Source: Cupriavidus necator (GTDB lineage: Bacteria; Pseudomonadota; Gammaproteobacteria; Burkholderiales; Burkholderiaceae). From it: 64,000 nucleotides of DNA. The notes under the pieces are model-generated. The model had not been told where the DNA came from and ran no database searches. It saw nothing but the letters and a program-made list of their open reading frames with translations. This document shows positions 1 through 8,061 of the stretch, in pieces (the stretch's first letter is position 1; each line of letters opens with the position of its first letter). The position numbers were made by a program, and so were the translations under genes. Location: NCBI RefSeq assembly GCF_013141915.1, contig NZ_SROX01000006.1, positions 272,346 through 336,345 on the forward strand, given 5' to 3'.

Positions 1-377
1 GTGCCGGACTCGCTGGCATGGCCCGGCGTAAGCCAGAACACGTGGTCGACGACACGGCCGGTCTCGCCCTCCGCCGCCTTGTCGAAGGCGGGCGGGCGCG
101 CTGCCTCGGTCCAGTTGCGGCCGCCGTCGGCGGAGCGGAACACGGTCGGGCCCAGGTGGCCGGTGTGCGACGCCATCAGCAGGCGCGACGGGTCGCGCGG
201 GTCCTCCACGATATGGTGAATGGTATGCCCGAGGAAGGTCGGGCCTGCGATCTGCCAGCTGCGGCGAGCGGCGTCGCTGGTCAGGAACCAGGCGCCCTTG
301 GTCGTGGCCACCAACAGCCGGACCGGGCCGGTATCCGCGTCATGGCCAGCAATTTCGGGTGTGGGAGAAGTCGTCAT
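1..377 (-). CDS. BNR/sialidase-like beta-propeller protein, N-terminal part (cut by window edge)
   Basis: The minus-strand frame is open from the ATG at 377 to the window edge, giving about 125 residues. It is preceded by a good Shine-Dalgarno (CAGGAG). An Asp-box motif (SADGGRNW, residues 82-89) sits in a stretch of alternating beta-strand character that begins RLLVATTKGAW. This is how the WD40/YVTN/BNR-repeat glycosyl hydrolase-like proteins of soil bacteria begin, and no signal peptide is seen, so it is probably cytoplasmic. Such proteins are usually about 350-400 residues, so roughly two thirds lies outside the window. Substrate and true activity cannot be told; most homologues are named only from the propeller fold. 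Confidence 0.75.
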   Translation of the reverse strand, partial: MTTSPTPEIAGHDADTGPVRLLVATTKGAWFLTSDAARRSWQIAGPTFLGHTIHHIVEDPRDPSRLLMASHTGHLGPTVFRSADGGRNWTEAARPPAFDKAAEGETGRVVDHVFWLTPGHASESG

Positions 378-832
378 CTTGGCTCCTGGAGCAAGGCCGG
401 GTGAACGATGTTTCCGAGTCTAGTACATGTAGACAGTGTTCACAATGAACCATGACGAAGGTCGCGACCTGTCTCTGCACCGGCTCCTGGCTGCCGATGA
501 AGTAGAACGGCGTTGAGCGCGGAAGCCGGCAACTTGGCTGGACATTGCGGGAAAAGTGTGGCATAAGCAATGTTCTTCCCAATCTTCGCGCCCCGCCCTC
601 ATGCCTTGCGATGCCCGTTTCGACACCCTGAACCGCCCGGCCCAGCCGGCGGCAGGCGTGCGTGCGCGCGCCGCGCAGCGGGGCCTCGTCTTTGGGGTCC
701 GCCGCGCCGTGCTTTTCCTGGCCGTGCGGGCAGTTCGGGGCGCCACCCTCCAGCCCTGAGCTTTCCCGCACGGCCCATGTCGCGGATGCCATCCGGCACC
801 CGCTCGATCATGCCGCCAGGAGAAAGCCAGAC
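378..832. other. Intergenic stretch with no convincing gene
   Basis: About 455 bases lie between the divergent partial BNR gene and the small membrane peptide at 833. Several short frames are open on both strands, but none has a good ribosome site plus a recognisable product. A short inverted repeat, GTTC-ACAAT-GAAC, at about 436-448 lies where the promoter of the minus-strand gene is expected and could be an operator. This is weak. Confidence 0.3.
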
Positions 833-907
833 ATGTCACCGCTCTACCGCCATACCTTCTGCGCCATGGTGGCGCTCGCCGCCCTCTACCTGATCCTCAA
901 TACCTGA
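833..907 (+). CDS. Small single-helix membrane peptide (24 aa)
   Basis: A 24-codon frame starts with ATG nine bases after a clear AGGAGA ribosome site. The peptide begins MSPLYRHTF and continues as one hydrophobic helix (CAMVALAALYLIL) ending in Asn-Thr. It lies 18 bases before the next gene, so the two are probably co-transcribed. The good ribosome site and the helix make a real small inner-membrane peptide likely. The function is not recognised. Confidence 0.5.
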   Translation: MSPLYRHTFCAMVALAALYLILNT

Positions 908-925
908 GCAGGTGGGACCATTGCC

Positions 926-1549
926 ATGGCGAATTTTCATGCCCTGCGTCTGCCGATGCTGGCGCTGCCGCGCGCGCTCGAACTGCGCATCGACGTTGAC
1001 CTGCCCCCCGCCGAAATCGAGCGCGAGCTCGACGCCCTGCACGGCCGCATCGCCCGGCCAGGCGACCGCCTCCATGCGATGCCCGCCCTGGCCGCGGGCG
1101 CGCCCGGCCTGCGCCTGCGCTACCGCGAGGCGGACGGCGAGTATTACGTGTATGTGGAGGACGTCATGCAGCGCCGGCTGGCCGGTTATACCGTCTTCAA
1201 CCGGCTGATCGAGGTCGGCCGCCGGGCCGATCCATGGGTGCGGGCGCCGCATACCAAGTTTGCGCCCGCTTACCAGCGCCGCGGCCTGGCGCGGGCGTTG
1301 TATCGCTGGGCACTGGACGGCGGGCTATGCCTGCTGAGCGGCGCGCGGCAGTCGGCCGGCGCCCACGCCCTATGGCAGGCACTGGCCCCGGACTACGCCA
1401 TGGGCTATGTGGATTTGCGCGGCAAGACGCTGACGTGGCTCGGAGATGCCGTCGATCAAGCCACGCGCGAGGGGCTGCATACGCGCATGCTGCTGCTCGG
1501 GCGCGGCTGGACGCTGGAGGCGTTCATGGCTCGCACCGGCATGTACTGA
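926..1549 (+). CDS. Putative GNAT-type acetyltransferase-like protein
   Basis: The 207-residue soluble protein has no signal peptide or membrane helix. The middle (residues 80-130) has strands followed by an arginine/glycine-rich turn (YQRRGLARALYRWAL). That turn resembles the acetyl-CoA pyrophosphate loop (Q/R-x-x-G-x-G/A) and the following helix of GNAT enzymes. The similarity is by eye only, and the first 75 residues do not match a family I recognise. The gene follows the small membrane peptide at 833-907 on the same strand. Acceptor substrate is unknown; hypothetical protein is the safe label. Confidence 0.5.
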   Translation: MANFHALRLPMLALPRALELRIDVDLPPAEIERELDALHGRIARPGDRLHAMPALAAGAPGLRLRYREADGEYYVYVEDVMQRRLAGYTVFNRLIEVGRRADPWVRAPHTKFAPAYQRRGLARALYRWALDGGLCLLSGARQSAGAHALWQALAPDYAMGYVDLRGKTLTWLGDAVDQATREGLHTRMLLLGRGWTLEAFMARTGMY

Positions 1550-1565
1550 CGCAGCGCGCGTGTCG

Positions 1566-1802
1566 TTACAGCCAGCGGATCGGCGCGGCCTCGCGGGCAT
1601 TCGCCGCATACAGCGTCCAGCCCTGCGCAAAGTACGCGCGCACGCGCGCGGCCAGCGACTGGCCTGCGCCGATCCGGGCGTAATAGGCGACATCGCGCGC
1701 CGGCTGGACTGGCGCAGGCTTAGAGACCTCCGGCTGGGCGGGTTGGCGATAGAGGGTGTCGGCAAGTGCTTGCACGGGGAATTTTCCTTTCCGGTGGGAC
1801 AT
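1566..1802 (-). CDS. Conserved hypothetical protein (78 aa)
   Basis: The frame is convergent with the gene ending at 1549. I chose the ATG at 1802, which follows a GAGG-type ribosome site, over the farther ATG at 1850. The product starts MSHRKGKFPVQALADTLYRQP, has a proline-rich linker, then an aromatic C-terminal half (ARDVAYYARIGAG...RAYFAQGWTLYAANA). Amphipathic helices of this sort occur in small proteins of Cupriavidus and Burkholderia with no known role. Codon use matches the neighbours. I do not recognise a family. Confidence 0.55.
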   Translation of the reverse strand: MSHRKGKFPVQALADTLYRQPAQPEVSKPAPVQPARDVAYYARIGAGQSLAARVRAYFAQGWTLYAANAREAAPIRWL

Positions 1803-2243
1803 GGTTTGACGTGCCTCGCGAAGCACCGGGAGACGCGGTTCGCCTCCCATCGCAAGACATCCAAGGGTTATCCCTAGTATAGCGAAGTGGCCCGCCCGAC
1901 CTACGGGTCAATCCCTATAGGCCGTATATGCGCCGCCTGATAACGGCAGCGGCCGAAAACGCCACGTGGCGCGGTTTCGCGCCGTGACGATACTCAAACG
2001 TCACATTCGATATTCCCGCCCGCGCATGCCGCGCATTGAGCGCCGGTGATGACGGCTGGCCCGCGCTCCCCTAGCCTTCAGCCTTGCCCGGATCAGGCCC
2101 GCAGAGGCACCGACAAGCGGCACACCGATAACAGCGGGGTTGGCCAGGATTTCCGCCTCCAGCCCAGACCAGAACCAAGTGAGACAAGCCTGACGACAGT
2201 CCGCATGACGGACGTTGCAGCGCCCGCAAGGAGACAGTTCATC
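1803..2243. other. Intergenic region upstream of the NCS2 permease
   Basis: About 440 bases separate two divergent genes. I see a small hairpin GACC-TACG-GGTC near 1898-1909 and no clear sigma-70 promoter. I looked for the conserved core of a purine riboswitch, which would suit the permease downstream, and did not find it. The region must hold promoters for both neighbours. Confidence 0.3.
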
Positions 2244-3638
2244 ATGATCGAGCAACCCTATCCGTCGTCCGCGGCGGACGCCGATGCCGCACGCTCCCAC
2301 GTCCCCGAAGCCAGGGGCCGGCTCGACGCGTTCTTCGAGATCACCAAGCGCGGCAGCACCCAGCGCCAGGAAGTCGTGGCCGGGGTCACCACCTTCATGG
2401 CCATGGTCTATGCCGTCTTTGTCGTACCGGGCATGCTGGGCAAGGCCGGCTTCGACACCAGCGCGGTCTTTGTCGCGGTGTGCCTGACCACGGCCTTTGG
2501 TTCGCTGCTGATGGGCCTGTGGGCCAGGCTGCCGATCGCCATCGGCTGCGCCATCTCGCTGACCGCGTTCATGGCCTTCGGCCTGGTGCTGGGGCAAGGC
2601 CTGTCGCCGGCGGTCGCGCTCGGTGCGGTGTTCCTGATGGGCCTGGTCTTCACCGCGATCTCGGTCACCGGCGTGCGCTCCTGGATCCTGCGCAACCTGC
2701 CGGCCGGCGTGGCGCACGGCACCGGCATCGGCATCGGCCTGTTCCTGCTGCTGATCGCCTCGAATGAAGTCGGCCTGGTGGTCAAGAACGCGCACGCCGG
2801 CCTGCCGGTGTCGCTGGGCAAGATCACCTCGTTCCCGGTGGTGATGTCGGTGCTGGGCCTGGCCGCGATCTTCGGGCTGGAGCGCCGCAAGGTGCCGGGC
2901 GGCATCCTGCTGGTGATCGTCGCCATCTCCGCGCTGGGCCTGGTTTTCGATCCGGCGGTGAAGTTCACCGGCGTATTCGCGCTGCCGTCGCTGAGCGCAC
3001 CGGGCCATGAATCGCTGATTGGCGCCATGGACGTGCGCGGCGCGCTGACGGCCGCCGTGCTGCCGAGCGTGCTGGCACTGGTGATGACCGCGGTGTTCGA
3101 CGCCACCGGCACCATCCGCGCCGTCGCCGGGCAGGCCGGGCAGCTCAATGCCGCCGGCCATATCCACAACGGCGGGCGCGCGCTGACCGCGGATTCGGTC
3201 AGCTCGATCTTCTCGGGCATGTTCGGCGGCGCGCCGGCCGCGGCCTATATCGAATCGACCGTCGGCGTGGCCGCCGGCGCCAAGACCGGCCTGACCGCGG
3301 TGGTGGTGGGCCTGCTGTTCGTCGCGGTGATGTTCTTCTCGCCGCTGGCCGCGCTGGTACCGTCGTACGCCACCGCGCCCGCGCTGATGTATGTGGGCCT
3401 GCTGATGCTGTCAAGCGTCAGCCGCCTGCACATGGATGACCTGGTCGATGCGCTGGCCGGCCTGGTCTGCGCCGTGTTTATCGTGCTGACCTGCAATATC
3501 GTGACCGGCATCATGCTGGGCTTCTGCACCCTGGTGGTGGGACGCGTGGTCGCCGGCGAATGGCGCAAGCTCAATGTTGGCACCGTGGCCATCGCGGTGG
3601 CGCTGGCGGCGTTCTACGCCGGCGGCTGGGCGATCTGA
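2244..3638 (+). CDS. NCS2-family permease (AzgA/GhxP-like purine or pyrimidine uptake)
   Basis: A 464-residue polytopic membrane protein of the length usual for the AzgA branch of the NCS2 family, which imports adenine, guanine or hypoxanthine with protons. The ATG at 2244 is preferred over an upstream in-frame ATG at 2046 because it follows AAGGAGA at the right distance and the family begins with this soluble segment ([26 protein letters not shown]). That opening and the later [16 protein letters not shown] segment are hallmarks of AzgA-like permeases. About twelve hydrophobic helices follow. Substrate cannot be settled from sequence; hypoxanthine/guanine or adenine is the family guess. A strong terminator follows at 3721. 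Confidence 0.88.
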   Translation: MIEQPYPSSAADADAARSHVPEARGRLDAFFEITKRGSTQRQEVVAGVTTFMAMVYAVFVVPGMLGKAGFDTSAVFVAVCLTTAFGSLLMGLWARLPIAIGCAISLTAFMAFGLVLGQGLSPAVALGAVFLMGLVFTAISVTGVRSWILRNLPAGVAHGTGIGIGLFLLLIASNEVGLVVKNAHAGLPVSLGKITSFPVVMSVLGLAAIFGLERRKVPGGILLVIVAISALGLVFDPAVKFTGVFALPSLSAPGHESLIGAMDVRGALTAAVLPSVLALVMTAVFDATGTIRAVAGQAGQLNAAGHIHNGGRALTADSVSSIFSGMFGGAPAAAYIESTVGVAAGAKTGLTAVVVGLLFVAVMFFSPLAALVPSYATAPALMYVGLLMLSSVSRLHMDDLVDALAGLVCAVFIVLTCNIVTGIMLGFCTLVVGRVVAGEWRKLNVGTVAIAVALAAFYAGGWAI

Positions 3639-3720
3639 CCCCATGCATGACCGCGTCCCGGGCCTTCCCGGGACGCTGACAACCAGATGTCTCCTCCACC
3701 GACGATCCAGGTGGATTTCA

Positions 3721-3756
3721 AGCCCGGGCTTCCTGCTTTCCCGGGCTGTTTTTTTT
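3721..3756 (+). terminator. Rho-independent terminator after the NCS2 permease
   Basis: The stem AGCCCGGG (3721-3728) pairs with CCCGGGCT (3740-3747) and is followed by a run of eight T from 3749. A second perfect hairpin without a T-run (GTCCCGGG-CCTT-CCCGGGAC, 3655-3674) lies just after the stop codon. The T-tract is on the plus side, so termination is for the permease transcript. Confidence 0.85.
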
Positions 3757-3782
3757 GGCGCTTGCCCGGCGCGATGGCGCGT

Positions 3783-4193
3783 TCACTGCGACGCCTGCAT
3801 CGCCGCCATATCCATGTACACCAGTTCCCAGACATGGCCATCGAGGTCCTGGAAGCCGTGCCCGTACATAAAGCCCAGATCCATTGGCGGCTTGTAGGTA
3901 TTGCCGCCCGCCAGCACTGCGGCATTGACCATTTCATCGACGCGCGCCCGGGTTTCCATCGACAGGCAAACCAGCACTTCGGTGGCTTTGCGCGCATCGC
4001 AGATTTCATTGGGCGAGAAGCTGCGGAACTTGGCTTCGGTGAGCAGCATCACGAAAATGTTCTCGCCCACGATCATGCAGGTGGCGCTATCGTCGGTAAA
4101 TTGCGGATTGAAGGAAAAGCCCAGCTGGGTAAAGAAGGCAATCGATTTTTGCAGGTCGCGGACGGGCAAATTGACAAAGATCTGCTGATTCAT
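3783..4193 (-). CDS. VOC-superfamily (glyoxalase/bleomycin-resistance-like) protein
   Basis: The 136-residue protein begins MNQQIFVNLPVRDLQKSIAFF, the standard opening beta-alpha of a vicinal-oxygen-chelate domain. It ends with DGHVWELVYMDM, where a metal-ligand glutamate sits in the last strand (H-x-W-E). The ATG at 4193 follows a CGGAG ribosome site; a longer frame to 4283 has none. This branch (PhnB/YaeR-like, with the FSPNEICDA segment) is often called lactoylglutathione-lyase-like, but most members are of unknown activity. It lies alone, converging on the permease terminator. Confidence 0.85.
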   Translation of the reverse strand: MNQQIFVNLPVRDLQKSIAFFTQLGFSFNPQFTDDSATCMIVGENIFVMLLTEAKFRSFSPNEICDARKATEVLVCLSMETRARVDEMVNAAVLAGGNTYKPPMDLGFMYGHGFQDLDGHVWELVYMDMAAMQASQ

Positions 4194-4521
4194 AGGGTGG
4201 CTCCGGAGGTCGTGACATGGCACTGCGCGGGGCGCAGACAAACAGTCTAGGCGAAAACAGCAAAGCGGCGCGCGTATTTCCATTCTCTAAATGACGGCAA
4301 AAAGGAAGATCCGGCGCGCTCAAGCAGTGCATTGGATCGGGCGAGCTTGCGGCGATGCTTGCGACAATGGTTGCCCCTAATTGGCATGGTAATCAGGCTG
4401 GCCAGCTTGCCCGACAATCTCTCCGTGCAATCTGCGTTATTTTTTGTAAAATTTTTTCAGGTGCTCTGTCACCGGAATTTCTAGTACCATGCAGCGGCCT
4501 AATTGCAGAAAGGGGATATAA
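4194..4521. other. AT-rich promoter region of the H-NS gene
   Basis: About 330 bases between divergent genes. The part at 4434-4462 (GTTATTTTTTGTAAAATTTT) is strikingly AT-rich for this genome and lies about 60-90 bases before the H-NS start. It is a likely site of H-NS autoregulation or the UP/promoter region. Confidence 0.4.
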
Positions 4522-4830
4522 ATGGCGACATACAAGCAACTCCTGGCTGAGAAGGAAGCGCTGGAAGCCAAGCTGAATGAAGTGCGCGCGACCGAAGTGG
4601 CGGGCGTGATCGATAAAATCCGCGACCTGATGACCGAATATGGCCTGACCGCGGAAGACATCCTGCCCCGGCGCAAGCGCGGCCGTCCCGCCGGCAGCAG
4701 CCCGCGCAAGGCCGCCGCCGCCCTGCCCCCGAAATACATGGATCCCAAGACCGGCAAGACCTGGTCGGGCCGCGGCCGTGCGCCGGCCTGGCTGGGCAAG
4801 CGTCCGGAGCGCTTCCTGATCGAGCAGTAA
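4522..4830 (+). CDS. H-NS family nucleoid protein (core-genome copy)
   Basis: A 102-residue histone-like protein of the Bv3F/HvrA type. Residues 1-50 form the coiled-coil oligomerisation region (MATYKQLLAEKEALEAKLNE...). A basic linker (RRKRGRPAGS, an AT-hook-like core) follows. The C-terminus carries the DNA-binding signature DPKTGKTWSGRGRAPAWL. The ATG follows AAAGGGG. Such proteins bind curved AT-rich DNA and silence foreign genes. A second, closely similar copy lies in the accessory region at 39543-39854. Two GC-rich hairpins follow the stop codon. Confidence 0.95.
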   Translation: MATYKQLLAEKEALEAKLNEVRATEVAGVIDKIRDLMTEYGLTAEDILPRRKRGRPAGSSPRKAAAALPPKYMDPKTGKTWSGRGRAPAWLGKRPERFLIEQ

Positions 4831-4834
4831 AACG

Positions 4835-4893
4835 GGCGCTGCCGCCGGACGGCAGCGCCGCAACCCGTCCGCAGCCCGGGGGCCCGGACGGGT
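4835..4893. terminator. Paired GC-rich hairpins between convergent genes
   Basis: GGCGCTGCCG (4835-4844) pairs perfectly with CGGCAGCGCC (4850-4859), and ACCCGTCCG (4863-4871) pairs with CGGACGGGT (4885-4893). Neither has a T-run. They fill the gap between the H-NS gene and the convergent lipoprotein gene and probably act as transcript ends, perhaps with Rho. Confidence 0.5.
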
Positions 4894-4894
4894 C

Positions 4895-5479
4895 TCACAA
4901 CGCCTGGCAGACGTAATCCTTGCGCAACGCCCTGAAGCCCTGCTGGGTCGGCTCCGCCGTCAGGCGCGCGCCGCCGTCGGCCAGCGGCTGCAAGCGCAGA
5001 ATCCGCGCGGAACACTGGCTGGCGGTCTCGTCCCGCTGGTAGCGGATCTCATACTGCCCGCCGGCCACCGGCACGAACGACACGCCCGCGGCGCAGCGCA
5101 GTTCGGGTAGCGGCGGCGCAGCGGCCGAGGTCACCGCCACATAGATGCGCCGGCCCGCCTCGACCAGCCGTTCGCGCGTGCGCGTGGCCGGCTCCGGCGA
5201 ACGCCCGGCCATGTCCAGGCTGCGCTTCCTTCCCATCGCCGACAACTGTTTGCCCATTCCTGCCAGCACCAGCGGCCGGGCCGGATCCGGGCACCGGGCC
5301 GGATCGACGATGGTGAACGAGGTGTTTTCGTCGGTGCTGGTCACCAGCCGCACGCTGGCGGACGGCGCACCAGCCGGTACCCGGTATTGCGCCACGCATC
5401 CCGACACCGCCACGGCAGCCGCAAGCATCGGCAACACGGCAAGGCGGGGCGGGCGGGCGGACAACCGGTCATGGCGCAT
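4895..5479 (-). CDS. Putative lipoprotein
   Basis: The 194-residue protein starts at the ATG at 5479. It has a basic N-terminus, a hydrophobic segment and a lipobox-like end (AVSGC, Cys about residue 31), so it should be lipid-anchored in the envelope. The mature part holds several cysteines (residues with C in PARCPD, LRCAAG, SQCSA, YVCQAL) that could form disulfides. No catalytic motif is seen. A much longer frame reads upstream to 6994 but crosses the real AraC gene on the other strand, so I rejected that start. The function is not recognised. Confidence 0.65.
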   Translation of the reverse strand: MRHDRLSARPPRLAVLPMLAAAVAVSGCVAQYRVPAGAPSASVRLVTSTDENTSFTIVDPARCPDPARPLVLAGMGKQLSAMGRKRSLDMAGRSPEPATRTRERLVEAGRRIYVAVTSAAAPPLPELRCAAGVSFVPVAGGQYEIRYQRDETASQCSARILRLQPLADGGARLTAEPTQQGFRALRKDYVCQAL

Positions 5480-5995
5480 GGCGGGCAGGTTAAGTCGCAA
5501 AGGCAGGATGCCGGGCCCGAGCCGGGGTTGGCGGCACGATGATGAAAATTGGGCCAGGGATGCGGGCTGATCGCGCTGCGACTGACCGCACCGCCAATGG
5601 CCGCCGGGGCCCGGACGAGGCCGCCATGCCACCAAAGCCGCCCAGCATACCCGCTTCCGGCGCCCCCCGGCAGCCGCACAAACCCATGTTGAAAACTCCG
5701 ACGTGATATCCACAGAATCTGTGGATATCCTGCCCGTGCCCAGTCCGGAAACCCCAGTCTGTGCGCCAGCGCACCGGACTGCCCAAAATTTAAGCAACGG
5801 GTTGCAGCGACCCGGGAAGCCAGCAGCGGCGCGGCACTGGGCGCCATCAGGCACGGATCCGGAAGCAGTAAAGCTGCCTGGCACACACTTCCGCCCGGCA
5901 CGCACCCTTGTAGGGGCCATCGTCACCGCGTAATCTCTTTCGTACCGGGGGCTGCACTGGCGCATTTGCGCCACCTTGCCAGCCAGAAAACGACG
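5480..5995. other. Intergenic region between lipoprotein and AraC genes
   Basis: About 515 bases between divergent genes. The only structure I see is the perfect palindrome at 5705-5729, listed separately. Open frames here lack ribosome sites and recognisable products. Promoters for both divergent genes must lie here. Confidence 0.35.
5705..5729. promoter_or_regulatory. Perfect 11-bp inverted repeat with 3-bp spacer
   Basis: GATATCCACAG, AAT, CTGTGGATATC is a flawless dyad of 25 bases in the middle of a promoter region. Each arm contains ATATCCACA, one mismatch from a DnaA box (TTATCCACA). It is about 265 bases before the AraC start and 225 before the lipoprotein start, so it could be an operator for a dimeric regulator. 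Confidence 0.55.
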
Positions 5996-7024
5996 ATGCC
6001 ACAACAAGAGCCTCTCCAGGCCGGGCCGTTGCCTCGTGACCTGCTGCACGCGCTGCGTGAAGGCGGTTACGACGTATCGGCACTCGCGCCTGCCCCGGAA
6101 TCCGATACCGACTCCGACTCCTGCGACCACCAACCCGCCGCGCATGCGGCCGACCCGCAACAGGCCATCCACCTGCTGCTGGCCGTCTATCACGCCACCG
6201 GCGACCCCGCCATCGGGCTGTGGCTGGGCAGCCGCATGCCGCCCGACCTGCTCGGCCTGGCCGGCCTGCCCGCCATGGCCGGCCCGTCGCTGGGAACGGC
6301 CCTGCGGCGCATCGCGCGCTACCAGAAATTGCTTGCCGGCGACCGCGTCGAACTGCGCCGCCAAGGCGACGAAGCCTGGGTCTGCATCCGCCCGAGCGAT
6401 CCCGAAGCGCCCGACAGCCGGCCGCGCATCGACATGGAGCTGTGCTCGCTGCTGGCCTTCGGCCGGCGCTTCACGCGCAAGCCGCTGCATCCACTGCGGG
6501 TCTCGCTGCGCATCGGCCGGCCCGACTGGCACCTGCGCTACACCGAGGCCTTCGACTGCCCGGTGCGCTTCGGCGAGCCTGAAGACGCGATCGTGTTCGG
6601 CCGGCGCGACCTGGCGCTGCGGCTGATGGCACGCGACCGCTCCAGTCCCACGGCGCCCGCGGCCAGCCGCGACCTGCGGCCGGCCGCGGCGTCGCTGGCT
6701 GATGTGCGCGGTGCCCTGCAGCAGCTGGCCGGCGACCGCGCCCTGAGCCTGGCGGCGGTGGCGCGCCACCTCGACATCAGCGAGCGCACGCTGCAGCGCC
6801 GGCTGATGGCCGCCGGCACCAGCTTCCGCGCGCTGTGCGAGGACGCGCGGCGCGAGCTGGCGGGCCATTATCTGAGCGAAGGCGCGCTGTCGCTCGGGGA
6901 GATCGCGTTCCGGCTCGGCTTTGACGATGCCAACTCGTTCTTCCGCGCTTTCCGCCGCTGGACCGGCACGACGCCGGGCGACTACCGGCGCCACGCCACG
7001 CCAGCGCCGCAGCCACCGGCCTAG
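5996..7024 (+). CDS. AraC-family transcriptional regulator (OruR-like)
   Basis: A 342-residue regulator. Residues about 55-215 look like the arabinose-binding-type N-terminal domain of the OruR/ArgR branch (MPPDLLGLAGLPAMAGPSLGTALRRIARYQKL, then an RVELRRQGDEAW strand pair). The last 100 residues form a double helix-turn-helix (SLAAVARHLDISERTLQRRL and LSLGEIAFRLGFDDANSFFRAFRRWTG), the classic AraC/XylS signature. I start at the ATG at 5996; an ATG 30 bases upstream is possible. The target is unknown; the neighbouring genes give no clear pathway. Confidence 0.88.
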   Translation: MPQQEPLQAGPLPRDLLHALREGGYDVSALAPAPESDTDSDSCDHQPAAHAADPQQAIHLLLAVYHATGDPAIGLWLGSRMPPDLLGLAGLPAMAGPSLGTALRRIARYQKLLAGDRVELRRQGDEAWVCIRPSDPEAPDSRPRIDMELCSLLAFGRRFTRKPLHPLRVSLRIGRPDWHLRYTEAFDCPVRFGEPEDAIVFGRRDLALRLMARDRSSPTAPAASRDLRPAAASLADVRGALQQLAGDRALSLAAVARHLDISERTLQRRLMAAGTSFRALCEDARRELAGHYLSEGALSLGEIAFRLGFDDANSFFRAFRRWTGTTPGDYRRHATPAPQPPA

Positions 7025-7036
7025 CAGCGGCCTCGC

Positions 7037-7966
7037 TCACCCGCCGCGGGCTTGCTCCCACGGCGGGTTGTCGCCAAAGCGTTCGGCCAGGAAATCGACA
7101 AAGGCGCGCACGCGCGGCGGCACCAGCCGCCGCTGCGGCATCACCGCGTAGATGCCGGTGTCCGCTAGCGGGTAATCGGGCAGCACCTGCACCAGCCGGC
7201 CGGCCTGCAGGTCGGCGCAGACATGCCAGGCCGAATGCAGCGCAATGCCGAAGCCCGCCAGCGCCGCGTCGGACAGCAGCTCGCCGGTATTGGCCTCGAT
7301 CCGGCCGCGCACGCGCACGGCGATCTCGCCGCCGGCGCCATCGCCGAGCCGCCAGACATCTTGCCGCCCCTGGCTGCCAACCAGCAGCAGGCAATCGTGC
7401 CGCGCCAGGTCCTGCGGCGTGCGCGGGGTGCCGCGCCGGCGCAGGTAGTCGGGCGACGCGCACAGCAGCCGCCGGTTGTTGGCCAGCCGGCGCGCGACCA
7501 GCGCCGAATCGTCCAGCGCGCCGATGCGGATCGCCAGGTCAAAGCCGGCGCTGACCAGGTCCAGCACCTGGTCGCTCAGGTTCACGCTGAGCGATACGCC
7601 CGGATGCCGGGCCAGGAATTCCGGCAGCAACGGCGAGACATAGAGTCGGCCAAACGACGACGACGTGGTCACCCGCAAGGTTCCGCTGACGCCGGTGCCA
7701 GCCTGCCGCAGCGACGCCCCCAGCGCCTCCAGGTCGTCCACCAGCGCGCGTCCCTGCTCGGCCAGCACGGCGCCCTCCGGGGTGGCGTGCAGCCGCCGCG
7801 TGGTGCGATACAGCAGGCGCACGCCCAGTTCGCGCTCCAACCGCTGCAGCCGCTGGCTTGCCACCGCCACGGAAAGATCCAGGCTGCGCGCCGCGGCGCT
7901 GATGGAGCCCAGGTCCAGCACCCGCAGAAACAGGCCGATATCGCCGATCCGGTCCATGATTTTCAA
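7037..7966 (-). CDS. LysR-family transcriptional regulator
   Basis: A 309-residue LysR protein. It has an N-terminal winged helix (GLFLRVLDLGSISAAARSLDLSVAVASQRLQRLE...) and the typical RTTRRLHATPEG junction, followed by a substrate-binding domain beginning at about residue 90. The start may be the ATG at 7966 or the one three codons later. It is divergent from the MFS exporter gene at 8062, with 95 bases between them, so it very probably controls that exporter. The effector is unknown. Confidence 0.92.
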   Translation of the reverse strand: MKIMDRIGDIGLFLRVLDLGSISAAARSLDLSVAVASQRLQRLERELGVRLLYRTTRRLHATPEGAVLAEQGRALVDDLEALGASLRQAGTGVSGTLRVTTSSSFGRLYVSPLLPEFLARHPGVSLSVNLSDQVLDLVSAGFDLAIRIGALDDSALVARRLANNRRLLCASPDYLRRRGTPRTPQDLARHDCLLLVGSQGRQDVWRLGDGAGGEIAVRVRGRIEANTGELLSDAALAGFGIALHSAWHVCADLQAGRLVQVLPDYPLADTGIYAVMPQRRLVPPRVRAFVDFLAERFGDNPPWEQARGG

Positions 7967-8061
7967 TATTTTCTTGAAACTGATTATGGATCATGCCGGT
8001 TTTTGCTGAATCCGAAAAGACCGAGACTGCGGGCTTTCCTCCCTTTGCGACCCCGTCCATC

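Noticed and set aside
4895..6994. A 699-codon minus-strand frame reading through from the AraC region into the lipoprotein gene
   Set aside because: Its first two thirds are antisense to the AraC regulator. Only the part from 5479 down has a signal peptide with lipobox.
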